Of a stretch of DNA of 64,000 nt, positions 18,824 to 27,067 are shown one piece after another (position 1 is the stretch's first letter; the number at the start of each line of letters is the position of its first letter). The notes below the pieces were generated by a model that ran no database searches, was not told the origin of the DNA, and saw only the letters and a program-made list of their open reading frames with translations. The DNA is taken from NCBI RefSeq assembly GCF_017809215.1, contig NZ_CP065424.1:2946001-3010000 (forward strand), given 5' to 3'. The position numbers were made by a program, and so were the translations under genes. Origin of the DNA: Heyndrickxia oleronia (lineage in GTDB: Bacteria; Bacillota; Bacilli; Bacillales; Bacillaceae_C).

Positions 18824-20068
18824 ATGAAAAAAATTGGATTAGCATGGCAAATATTAATTGGACTAGTCCTCGGAATAATAATTGGGGCTATTTTTTATGG
18901 TAATCCTGAAATCAGCAAATATTTACAACCTATAGGAGATATTTTCTTAAGATTAATCAAAATGATTGTCGTCCCTATTGTCATTTCTAGTATAGTTGTT
19001 GGAATTGCTAGTGTTGGTGATGGGAAGAATCTAGGGAAACTTGGTGGAAAAACAATTTTGTATTTTGAAATTGTGACAACGATTGCAATTATTGTTGGAT
19101 TGCTTGTAGCGAATATTTTCCACCCTGGTAAGGGAGTTAATATGCATTCTATTCATAAGGTAGATATTAACTCTTATGTAGACACAGCAAAAAGTGTTGA
19201 GAACCATGGGTTTGCAGACACAATTGTTAATATTGTTCCGAAAAATATTTTTGAATCAATTATGCATGGAGATATGCTAGCTATTATTTTCTTCTCCGTA
19301 TTATTTGGATTAGGTGTAGCTGCAATTGGAGAAAAAGGCAAACCTGTACTTGCATTTTTCCAAGGAACGGCAGAAACCATGTTTTATGTTACAAATTTAG
19401 TTATGAAATTTGCTCCATTTGGGGTATTTGCACTGATCGGTGTGACCGTTTCCACTTTTGGTTTAGAATCACTCCTACCTTTAGGAAAATTAGTTATTAC
19501 CGTCTATTTAACAATGGCAGGCTTTATCATCATCGTATTAGGTGGTATTGCAAAGTTAGTTGGAGTTAATATATTTCACCTACTACGACTTCTAAAGGAT
19601 GAATTAATTCTCGGTTACTCAACTGCAAGTTCAGAAGCCGTTCTTCCAAAAATCATGGAGAAAATGGAAAAGTTCGGATGTCCAAAAGCAATTACCTCTT
19701 TTGTCATCCCTACAGGATATTCATTTAATTTAGATGGATCAACATTATACCAAGCTCTTGCTGCTGTTTTTATTGCTCAAATGTATGGAATTGATCTATC
19801 TTTAACACAGCAACTTTCATTAATTCTTGTGCTTATGGTAACATCGAAAGGGATTGCAGGTGTCCCAGGTGTATCCTTCGTAGTTCTACTTGCTACATTA
19901 GGAACAGTTGGTATTCCAATTGAAGGACTAGCTTTCATTGCAGGAATCGACCGAATCCTCGATATGGCTAGAACAGTTGTAAACGTAGTAGGTAACTCAC
20001 TAGGTGCAATTGTTATTTCAAAATGGGAAGGCCAATTTAAACAAAATAAAGATGCATTAAAATCTTAG
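18824..20068 (+). CDS. gltP: Dicarboxylate/amino acid:cation symporter, GltP type
   Basis: Imports glutamate or aspartate with protons or sodium across the cell membrane. The 414-residue length equals that of B. subtilis GltP as I recall it. The protein shows about eight helices and the two re-entrant loops of the DAACS family: the serine-rich GYSTASSEAVLPK loop, TGYSFNLDGSTLYQ, and near the C-terminus the substrate-binding AGIDRILDMARTVVNVVG. GGGGGGAT seven bases before the ATG is a strong ribosome site. The gene is monocistronic with a good terminator. It could supply glutamate for the large arginine cluster, but no regulatory link is visible. Confidence 0.92.
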   Translation: MKKIGLAWQILIGLVLGIIIGAIFYGNPEISKYLQPIGDIFLRLIKMIVVPIVISSIVVGIASVGDGKNLGKLGGKTILYFEIVTTIAIIVGLLVANIFHPGKGVNMHSIHKVDINSYVDTAKSVENHGFADTIVNIVPKNIFESIMHGDMLAIIFFSVLFGLGVAAIGEKGKPVLAFFQGTAETMFYVTNLVMKFAPFGVFALIGVTVSTFGLESLLPLGKLVITVYLTMAGFIIIVLGGIAKLVGVNIFHLLRLLKDELILGYSTASSEAVLPKIMEKMEKFGCPKAITSFVIPTGYSFNLDGSTLYQALAAVFIAQMYGIDLSLTQQLSLILVLMVTSKGIAGVPGVSFVVLLATLGTVGIPIEGLAFIAGIDRILDMARTVVNVVGNSLGAIVISKWEGQFKQNKDALKS

Positions 20069-20075
20069 TAAAAGC

Positions 20076-20121
20076 ATGGGCAGTTTATTTAGAGTCACAT
20101 CTCAATAAACTGCCCATTTTT
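20076..20121 (+). terminator. Terminator of gltP
   Basis: ATGGGCAGTTTATT pairs with AATAAACTGCCCAT across a 14-base loop, followed by TTTTT. Confidence 0.9.
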
Positions 20122-20242
20122 AATTTAAAAAATTGTAAATGGTACTCCTAGCAAACTTTTAAACGGATTAAAATAGAGAATAAATATAGATTAGATATTA
20201 TATATATCTAGTAATATCTGAAAAGTCAAATAATTAAAAGCA

Positions 20243-21571
20243 TTAACCAGCTTCCTCTTTATTATATCCTTCGTGATGCCTTTCAACTAGACCTGTAAAA
20301 TGATCTGGCTTTATTTTTGCTTTTATTTTCATTGCTATCCAATAAATGAAAGCAGAAATGATAATGGATTGAACGGCAGGTAAACCAAATTCATAAACAT
20401 ACTGTGTAAGGTACCCGACAAAAGTTCCACAAACCAATGCAATTGTAGCCATCCAATTCCAGCCCTTGTTATCTTCAAATCGTTGCTTCCGTATAATAAA
20501 AAAGTCTGCCATCATAATACCACCTATCGCAGGATAAATAAGAGCAGTTAAGTATAAAAAGTCTGTAAAATAATCGAGTATTCCCGCCAAAGCAATGATA
20601 ATAGCTAAAATTGTCCCTATAAAAGTAAGGAATGCCCGTCCTTTGCTGGAGTTTATATTAAACATATTTGCTAGAGCTAGACCCATACTATAATTATTTA
20701 CAAGCTGGCTTGTCCATGTAGCAAACCATAAAACTAAAAATCCCCACACTGGAAATCCTAAATTCAACATCACATTAACTATATCTGCATCACCTACACC
20801 GACAGACATAATAGAACCGACGTAGAATAGTGGAAAACCAACAGCCACAATGCCTAATGGAATCAGGATATTATCCCTCCATCTTGGTTTTGCATACCTA
20901 GTATAGTCTGAGGCAATGACCCATTGGGAGACATTTGCTCCAATAACTAGACTGATAGCTGCTAAAAATGTTATCTTCGGTTCAGGATTCCAAGCTGTAA
21001 TTGTTTCCCAACCTGTATTTCTTAAAGCATAAAAAATACAACCTGCAATAAGAGCTAAACCTGCTGGAACTGCTATATAATCAGTCCATTTCATAGATGA
21101 ATACCCTATAATCGAAGGAATTGCAAATAATACCCCAGCGACAACTGTAATCACAGCCCATAAACCCCATTGTTTTTCATAATCAATTCCAAACATCGCT
21201 GCAATCGCATTACCAGCAACAGCAGTTTGTAATGCCCACCATCCTAATGAAACGATAAATATTGTAAGGCCAACGATAAATCGTGCTTGTATCGAGCCAA
21301 AACTGGATTTTGCAATAACAGATGATGATCTGCCTGTCTTAGCACCAATAAATCCTTGAATGGAATTACCGACCCATTGAAAAACAATTAAACCAATGAC
21401 TAATATCCAAAAAATACTTCCCATTCCATATGAAGCGGTCAAAGTAGCACCAATCATTAATACAGGAATTGTAAATTCTAAGCCTCCAAATATCATTGCG
21501 GGTGTTAACCAATGCTGGCGTTGAGATAATGGAACGGCTTTTAATGCTTCATCATTACCAACAGTCTTCAT
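20243..21571 (-). CDS. NCS1-family permease (cytosine/purine/hydantoin class)
   Basis: A 442-residue protein with about 12 membrane helices. The GGLEFTIPVLMIGATL start and the FIGAKTGRSSSVIAKSSFG segment are typical of nucleobase:cation symporter-1 proteins (CodB, PucI, Mhp1). It is the last gene of the hydantoinase-like operon, 95 bases behind the cupin gene, so it probably imports the substrate of HyuA/HyuB. A hydantoin, oxoproline-like or related ring compound is the natural guess from this context. GAGG lies seven bases before the ATG. The substrate remains unproven. Confidence 0.9.
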   Translation of the reverse strand: MKTVGNDEALKAVPLSQRQHWLTPAMIFGGLEFTIPVLMIGATLTASYGMGSIFWILVIGLIVFQWVGNSIQGFIGAKTGRSSSVIAKSSFGSIQARFIVGLTIFIVSLGWWALQTAVAGNAIAAMFGIDYEKQWGLWAVITVVAGVLFAIPSIIGYSSMKWTDYIAVPAGLALIAGCIFYALRNTGWETITAWNPEPKITFLAAISLVIGANVSQWVIASDYTRYAKPRWRDNILIPLGIVAVGFPLFYVGSIMSVGVGDADIVNVMLNLGFPVWGFLVLWFATWTSQLVNNYSMGLALANMFNINSSKGRAFLTFIGTILAIIIALAGILDYFTDFLYLTALIYPAIGGIMMADFFIIRKQRFEDNKGWNWMATIALVCGTFVGYLTQYVYEFGLPAVQSIIISAFIYWIAMKIKAKIKPDHFTGLVERHHEGYNKEEAG

Positions 21572-21612
21572 TCCTTTGCCTCATCCATCAATCTATCAAT
21601 CCCCTTTTCAAA

Positions 21613-21659
21613 GAGGTGTCTAATAAGTTGGATAACTTCCTAACTTATTAGACAACCTC
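21613..21659 (-). promoter_or_regulatory. Long inverted repeat between cupin and permease genes
   Basis: GAGGT..TCTAATAAGTT pairs with AACTTATTAGA..ACCTC around a nine-base centre. There is no T run after it on the transcribed strand, so it is not a standard terminator. It may act as an mRNA processing or stability hairpin that sets permease levels within the operon. Confidence 0.6.
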
Positions 21660-21665
21660 ATTTAG

Positions 21666-21995
21666 TTATTTATGTTCGACTAAAACATAAACAATTTCAC
21701 ATACCTCTTCACCTTCATTTATTGCCCAATGTTTCTCTTTAGCAGGAATAAAAGTAGCTGTTCCATGTTCCACCTTCATTATGGGACTGTCACCGCTTTG
21801 GGTCGTTATAGACCCCTGTAGAATAAAGGAATATTCATCCTCATCATGCATCGAAAGCCCTTCTTTTGGGACACGTTCCCCTGGTAATATTTGAACAAAT
21901 CCCATTTTCACTACTGTATTTTGATCAATATGTTGAAATAGAGTTTGATTCATAACCTCTTGATTTTGTTCTCTATTAACCTTAGATATTTTCAT
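21666..21995 (-). CDS. Small single-domain cupin protein
   Basis: A 109-residue cupin with the two short motifs: PGERVPKEGLSMHDEDEYSF (motif 1, with His and Glu ligands) and FIPAKEKHWAINEGEE (motif 2, with His). Such proteins bind a divalent metal and act as isomerases, dioxygenases or ligand sensors. Its ATG overlaps the hyuB stop by four bases (ATGA), so it is coupled to the hydantoinase genes. It may handle an intermediate of that pathway or bind its substrate. The reaction is unknown. Confidence 0.85.
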   Translation of the reverse strand: MKISKVNREQNQEVMNQTLFQHIDQNTVVKMGFVQILPGERVPKEGLSMHDEDEYSFILQGSITTQSGDSPIMKVEHGTATFIPAKEKHWAINEGEEVCEIVYVLVEHK

Positions 21996-23740
21996 GCCTT
22001 GTTGCCCCCATTTATTCGTTTTGTTGTTAAAGTAAAATCATATGTAGCCGGGTCAACAGAAACACCATATACTTCTTTAGCTTGTGCTAAAGTAATATAG
22101 CCATTTTTCACATCTTCTACAACCTTTTCCGCTGGTCGATTTAATGGATTACCATATCCTCCACCTGTGGCAGTCATCAACTTTATTACATCACCTTTTT
22201 GAAGCGGATAACGCGGATATACACCGTAGGGTCCTTCAATCTCGCCATTTGCTTTTTCTACAATGAATTGATTCGTCGATCCATTTTGTCCCCCATTAAA
22301 CCCCCATGGCGGATTTATATGTCTTCCATAAGTGATCGTTGCTGATTGTCCATTGGTTAAGGCTCTATATGAACGAATTACACCTTTCCCACCGATAAAT
22401 TCACCAGCTCCACCTCCATCGACACGTAAACTATATTCATCTAACATGACACCATATCTTGTCTCAGCTACTTCAACCGGTACATTATAGGTTTCCCCAT
22501 CACCAATACAAAATTGGCCACTAGCACCGTCTTGCCCTTGGCCGGCACCCCATCCTCCAACAGATGGTTCGACAATTAAAAATGCTTCATTTGTATCAGG
22601 ATGAAGTCCTGAAAGTGTGACACTACATACTGATGTTAAATGCCCTGCCGATAAACGTTCTGGTAAAAACGGTGCTAGTGCTTTCCATATTAAGTCTGCT
22701 CCCACAAGCATAGATTCAAAGTAATTAGACACTGGTGCAGGACGTTCGGCCGATAAAATCGATTTTTTATCTGTAATTACTTTTAACGGGCGAAAAACAC
22801 CATCATTAACATCTTGTGATGGATTGGTTATCGCTAAAAAAATTGTTCGTACAGCAGATATTAAACCTGTTAATGAACAATTAACCGATCCAGGTACTTG
22901 TGGATGGCTTCCACGAAAATCGCATACAAATTCATCATCAGTTATAGTAACTTTCACTTTTAATTTAAATGGACCATTCCCCATTCCATCTGAATCCACA
23001 AAATCTTCTGCTTCAAAAGTTCCCTTTGGTAATTTTTTCAGTTCAATTCTTGAGAGCTGCTCACCATGGTCTAAATATTTATCTATAGAGGCTAAAACTA
23101 TTTCCTTACCGTGTTTATTACAAAGCTCTTTTACGCGTTTATCCCCAGTTTTTAATGCAGCCACTTGTGCCCACATGTCCCCTAGTGAGAGATCTGGAAA
23201 ACGAACATTAGATTCAATAATATCGACAATAGCTTGATTAACCTTTCCTGATTCAAATAATTTCACACAAGGAAATTGTAATCCTTCTTGAAAAATTTCC
23301 GTTGAATCATTTGTAAAAGATCCTGGATCTTTTCCCCCAACCTCTGTCCAATGAGCTTTATTAGCTGAAAATGCAACAATTTCTCCATCATGAAAAATCG
23401 GCATAACTAGTCCTACATCAGAAAGATGAGAACCCCCACCTTTATATGGGTCATTGATAATGATAATATCACCAGGATTTAAATCTTTTTCTCCAAATTT
23501 GTTTAACGTTTCCTTCACCATAAACGTAAGCATACCGATAAAGCCTGTTACACCATTTCCCTGTGTCAATAAATTTCCTTTTGCATCTGTTAGACCACTA
23601 GCATAGTCTAAAACTTCATATATAATTGGGCTCATTGACGTTCTTGCTAAAGCAATAAACATCTCATCTCCAATTGCAAGTAAGGAATCTTTTACAATTT
23701 CCAAAGTGAATGGATCAATTTTCTTTGTTGCCGTCACCAT
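21992..23740 (-). CDS. Hydantoinase/oxoprolinase family, subunit B
   Basis: A 582-residue HyuB-type protein. Characteristic segments are SPIIYEVLDYASGL near the start, GDIIIINDPYKGGGSHLSD, the glycine-rich PSVGGWGAGQGQDG, and the end GGGYGNPLNRP. Together with subunit A it forms an ATP-dependent enzyme that opens lactam or imide rings (N-methylhydantoin, 5-oxoproline) or, in relatives, carboxylates ketones. The ATG at 23740 has GGGGGTGG seven bases upstream; longer starts to 23785 overlap hyuA and lack a site. It begins two bases past the hyuA stop, so the subunits are co-translated. Confidence 0.9.
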   Translation of the reverse strand: MVTATKKIDPFTLEIVKDSLLAIGDEMFIALARTSMSPIIYEVLDYASGLTDAKGNLLTQGNGVTGFIGMLTFMVKETLNKFGEKDLNPGDIIIINDPYKGGGSHLSDVGLVMPIFHDGEIVAFSANKAHWTEVGGKDPGSFTNDSTEIFQEGLQFPCVKLFESGKVNQAIVDIIESNVRFPDLSLGDMWAQVAALKTGDKRVKELCNKHGKEIVLASIDKYLDHGEQLSRIELKKLPKGTFEAEDFVDSDGMGNGPFKLKVKVTITDDEFVCDFRGSHPQVPGSVNCSLTGLISAVRTIFLAITNPSQDVNDGVFRPLKVITDKKSILSAERPAPVSNYFESMLVGADLIWKALAPFLPERLSAGHLTSVCSVTLSGLHPDTNEAFLIVEPSVGGWGAGQGQDGASGQFCIGDGETYNVPVEVAETRYGVMLDEYSLRVDGGGAGEFIGGKGVIRSYRALTNGQSATITYGRHINPPWGFNGGQNGSTNQFIVEKANGEIEGPYGVYPRYPLQKGDVIKLMTATGGGYGNPLNRPAEKVVEDVKNGYITLAQAKEVYGVSVDPATYDFTLTTKRINGGNKA

Positions 23741-23741
23741 C

Positions 23742-25784
23742 TTATTCCACCCCCGTATCAATAATAAGGTTTCCATATTCATCAACTTGAAGTGATTGAC
23801 CCTTATAAATAACGGTCACTGATGCCTTTTCCTCAACAATGGCTGGTCCGTTAATCTTCTGCATTGTTGGAATTTTTTCTCGATCATAAATAGTTGTATC
23901 AACCCAGCCCTCCTGTTCAAAATAGACAGGTCTGACTTCTTTTAATGCACTACTTAATTCCCCAGTAACTATATTTTTTTCTAATGTTGGCTTTTTCACC
24001 TGACCAAACGCAGTCAAGTGCAAATTCACTATTTCAGTATCAGCCTGCTCAAGCTTAAATGTATAGTTTTTCTCGTGTAGTTGATGGAATCTTCCGATAA
24101 TTTCCTCTAAAGTTTTCTCATCCCAGTTACCATTTGGTACGGGTACTTTTACGGTATGTTCTTGCCCAAGATATCTCATGTCTAGAAATCTAGTAAATAA
24201 GACTGACTCTTTTTGAAGGGCTTCCTGTTCAAACTGATTATAAGCTTGATTTTCTAGAGTATCCCATGTTTGATTAAGCGAGGTAATATCTACTTCACTT
24301 AGACGTTTAATTTGGGTTTGAATATAATCATGTCGAAGATCTGTCATTAACATCCCCCACGCTGAAAACACTGGAGATGCTAAAGGTACAACTACCTTTT
24401 TAACACCTAGTTCTTTTGCTAGAGCTGGAGCATGCATGGATCCTCCACCACCAAATGCAACAAGGGTAAATTCTCGTGGGTTATAACCCTTTCGAATAGA
24501 AATTAATTTTAATGCATTTAGCATATTTGAATTGGCAATACGAATGATACCAAGAGCCCCATCTTCCACTGAAATATTAAAATAATTTGAGATAGTTGCT
24601 TTGATTGCTTCACTCACCTTTTCCATATCAACCTCATAATCAAAGTTTTTTGGAGAAAGACGTCCGGTTAAAAGATTTGCATCAGTCGTAGTTGGTTCTA
24701 TGCCACCTTGTCCATATGCTACTGGTCCAGGTAATGCACCTGCTGAATGTGGACCAACCTTTAGTGATCCTGCATCATCAATCCAAGCAATTGATCCTCC
24801 TCCATTGCCAATTTCAACAATATCAACAACTGGTGTTTTTATCGGAAATCCGGCATGACGATTATCTCTTTCAATATAATAATCCGTGGATACTTTTACT
24901 TCCCCTTTTTCAATAAGAGAGCATTTTGCCGTTGTTCCACCAATATCAAATGCTATAATATTCTTCTCTCCAATAATTTCACCAAGAACTGCAGCTCCGT
25001 AAATACCAGCAACAGGACCAGATTCTACCATATTTATTGGAAGTTCTTTTGCTTGTTCAAATGTTGTCGTTCCACCATTAGACTGCATAATATAGTTATT
25101 ACTATCTGTTTGCTTCTCAATAAGCTTATCATGAAGCTTGTTTACATAAGATGTTGCTATCGGTTTGACATATGCATTAAGGACGGTTGTATTGGTTCTT
25201 TCATATTCACGCCATTCTTTAGTAACTTCATAAGAAGCTGTGACAAAGACTTCCGGCCATATTTCTTTGATAAGATCGATTGTTTCTTGTTCATGCACAG
25301 GGTTCACATACGAATGTAAATAAGATACACCAATCGCTTCTACTCCTTCTTTTTTGAAGAAGGATATAATCTCTTTTACTTCTTCTTTATTTAATGGCTT
25401 CATTACTTCACCTTTATAGTTTAATCTTTCTTCCACTTCTTGACGTAAGTATCTACTTACAAAAGGTGCTGGTTTATGATAGCGTACATTAAACAAATCT
25501 GGTCTATTGCCCCGACCAATTTCTAATACGTCACGAAATCCTTTCGTTGTAATGAGTCCGGTCTTTACACCTTTTCTCTCAGTTAATGCGTTTATAATAA
25601 CAGTTGTCCCATGAATAAAGGTTTTTATTGAGGTTTGATCTATTCCACTCTTTTCTAAAACATTGATAACACCTTGTTCAAAATATGGGGGAGTCGTATG
25701 ACTTTTTGATACACCAATATGTCCTTTTTCATCTACATATACAAGATCTGTAAAGGTGCCCCCAATATCTGTAGCAACTCTCAT
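23742..25784 (-). CDS. Hydantoinase/oxoprolinase family, subunit A
   Basis: The 680-residue ATP-binding subunit. It has the N-terminal actin-fold phosphate loop VATDIGGTFTDLVYVD, a second loop IIAFDIGGTTAKCSLI, and LVAFGGGGSMHAPALA, as in HyuA, OplA and AcxA. In this family subunit A phosphorylates the ring carbonyl and subunit B completes hydrolysis. There is no gamma subunit as in acetone carboxylase, which favours a ring-opening role. GGAGGAGAAGTT before the ATG is a strong site. The gene follows the XRE-cupin regulator by 44 bases. Confidence 0.92.
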   Translation of the reverse strand: MRVATDIGGTFTDLVYVDEKGHIGVSKSHTTPPYFEQGVINVLEKSGIDQTSIKTFIHGTTVIINALTERKGVKTGLITTKGFRDVLEIGRGNRPDLFNVRYHKPAPFVSRYLRQEVEERLNYKGEVMKPLNKEEVKEIISFFKKEGVEAIGVSYLHSYVNPVHEQETIDLIKEIWPEVFVTASYEVTKEWREYERTNTTVLNAYVKPIATSYVNKLHDKLIEKQTDSNNYIMQSNGGTTTFEQAKELPINMVESGPVAGIYGAAVLGEIIGEKNIIAFDIGGTTAKCSLIEKGEVKVSTDYYIERDNRHAGFPIKTPVVDIVEIGNGGGSIAWIDDAGSLKVGPHSAGALPGPVAYGQGGIEPTTTDANLLTGRLSPKNFDYEVDMEKVSEAIKATISNYFNISVEDGALGIIRIANSNMLNALKLISIRKGYNPREFTLVAFGGGGSMHAPALAKELGVKKVVVPLASPVFSAWGMLMTDLRHDYIQTQIKRLSEVDITSLNQTWDTLENQAYNQFEQEALQKESVLFTRFLDMRYLGQEHTVKVPVPNGNWDEKTLEEIIGRFHQLHEKNYTFKLEQADTEIVNLHLTAFGQVKKPTLEKNIVTGELSSALKEVRPVYFEQEGWVDTTIYDREKIPTMQKINGPAIVEEKASVTVIYKGQSLQVDEYGNLIIDTGVE

Positions 25785-25828
25785 GTAACTTCTCCTCCTT
25801 CAAAAAACTATATTTGAATCTCCCATAC

Positions 25829-26371
25829 TTAAAAAAGTACGGGAGTTAATACACTTAAAATAACTGTTTCTTCACTTAATGGATTTTCCCATTTATGAAC
25901 TTTTTCAGATGGAAAATGAATGGATTCTCCAGCATTCAGTACGTATTCATTATTGTCTACATAGATAATGACTTGACCTTTTAACACATAGTGAAATTCT
26001 TCACCAGGATGACTGGATGTTTGGATATCCTGTTGAAATGGCCTTAACGTTACAATTAAGCTTTCCATCGATCTTCCTTGAAAATTCCCACTAACTTTAA
26101 CATATTTGGATTCATTCCCATCAACCTGAAAAACCCTATGGTCATCTAATTTGACCACATAGTTGTTATTCATTTCCTGTTGAAAAAAATATGACATCTC
26201 AACACCCAATGAATCAGCTATTTTTTTTAGTGATGTGATTGCTAGTGAGGAAGTACCTCTTTCAACTTGAGAAAGAAATCCGACAGACAAGTTAGTATTT
26301 TCACTCAATTCTTTCAAGGTTAACCCTTGTTGTTGCCTTAATTCACGAATTTTCGTATGAATATCTACCAT
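25829..26371 (-). CDS. XRE-family regulator with C-terminal cupin sensor domain
   Basis: A 180-residue protein. Residues 5-60 form a helix-turn-helix (QGLTLKELSENTNLSVGFLS) and residues 105-175 a cupin fold (SSHPGEEFHYVLKGQV, GESIHFPSEKVHKWENP). Proteins of this layout (PuuR, SutR and similar) usually bind a small molecule in the cupin and repress the adjacent catabolic operon. It is the first gene of the XRE-hyuA-hyuB-cupin-permease operon. Two TAGTATTACTAAA repeats upstream are likely its own operators. The ATG at 26371 has GGGG four bases upstream. Confidence 0.9.
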   Translation of the reverse strand: MVDIHTKIRELRQQQGLTLKELSENTNLSVGFLSQVERGTSSLAITSLKKIADSLGVEMSYFFQQEMNNNYVVKLDDHRVFQVDGNESKYVKVSGNFQGRSMESLIVTLRPFQQDIQTSSHPGEEFHYVLKGQVIIYVDNNEYVLNAGESIHFPSEKVHKWENPLSEETVILSVLTPVLF

Positions 26372-26419
26372 AATTCCCCATTTCCTTAGTCATGATTTTA
26401 AGTATAGATTAAATAATTA

Positions 26420-26506
26420 TAGTATTACTAAAATTAATACTATCACAATATACAAAATTTTCAATATATTTTTAAGTAATATAAAAATAATTTTAGTATT
26501 ACTAAA
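26420..26506 (-). promoter_or_regulatory. Repeated palindromic operator upstream of the XRE-hyu operon
   Basis: The 13-base TAGTATTACTAAA occurs at 26420-26432 and again at 26494-26506. The second copy lies in the perfect palindrome TTTAGTATTACTAAA (26492-26506). The first has a further AATACTA arm at 26436-26442. Two spaced copies before a regulator gene suggest autoregulation by the XRE protein. Confidence 0.55.
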
Positions 26507-26543
26507 CATGATATTTATACTTCTCCTATTTACAACCTTCATT

Positions 26544-26569
26544 AAAAAAGCTGCCTTTTATGGCAGCTT
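26544..26569 (-). terminator. Terminator of the small membrane protein gene
   Basis: AAGCTGCC and GGCAGCTT form an eight-bp stem followed on the minus strand by a T run. Confidence 0.8.
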
Positions 26570-26602
26570 ATCCTGTATATAATAGCTTTTAGTCGAAAGG
26601 CA

Positions 26603-26944
26603 TTACTTTCTTAATCTACTTTTCAAATCCTTAATTGCCAATATAAAGGAGCGTATAGCAACATAAATCATAATCACAAGAATTAGGTAACTAACGATAA
26701 TAACAATGATTGCATCCGAACTTTCAGCTGAAGGATCATCCATTGCAAACCCACCAAGTAATAACGGCAAAATCGGCAACACAATTATATATTTTGCGTT
26801 AAGAATTGTCACAATTGCAATAATATAACTTAAAACCAATCGAATCATTTCCACCGTTTTATTTTTCAAAAAGTAATAAACGATATCCATCACAAAAAAT
26901 ATTCCAAAAAATAAAAACTTACTAAGTGTTATAATTAATAACAT
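26603..26944 (-). CDS. Small integral membrane protein of unknown function
   Basis: A 113-residue protein with three to four likely membrane helices (LSKFLFFGIFFVMDIVYYFL, LVLSYIIAIVTILN, IIVLPILPLLLGGFA, IIVIIVSYLILVIMIYVAI) and a basic C-terminus. I recognise no family. I chose the ATG at 26944 because GAGGTG lies about nine bases before it. The longer frame to 26992 runs back through the terminator hairpin of the acyl-CoA ligase gene, so it cannot be the native start. It stands alone between terminators. Confidence 0.65.
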   Translation of the reverse strand: MLLIITLSKFLFFGIFFVMDIVYYFLKNKTVEMIRLVLSYIIAIVTILNAKYIIVLPILPLLLGGFAMDDPSAESSDAIIVIIVSYLILVIMIYVAIRSFILAIKDLKSRLRK

Positions 26945-26969
26945 TGTAAAAAAACACCTCTTTCCACAT

Positions 26970-26994
26970 GAAAAAAACATGGATTTCTCCATGT
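26970..26994 (-). terminator. Terminator of the acyl-CoA ligase gene
   Basis: ACATGGA and TCCATGT pair around TTTC and are followed on the minus strand by seven T residues. Confidence 0.8.
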
Positions 26995-27067
26995 ATTATT
27001 CATATTTTAATGTATTTTTAGATTGATATGCTACTCTATTTTTCTGATTATTTCAACAGACACAATA

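Noticed and set aside
24855..25319. A 154-codon plus-strand frame inside hyuA
   Set aside because: It is antisense to a well-supported gene, rich in Cys, Phe and Ile in no domain-like pattern, and has no ribosome site.
26945..26992. The longer N-terminus of the membrane protein at 26603
   Set aside because: It runs through the terminator hairpin of the preceding gene, while the ATG at 26944 has its own ribosome site.
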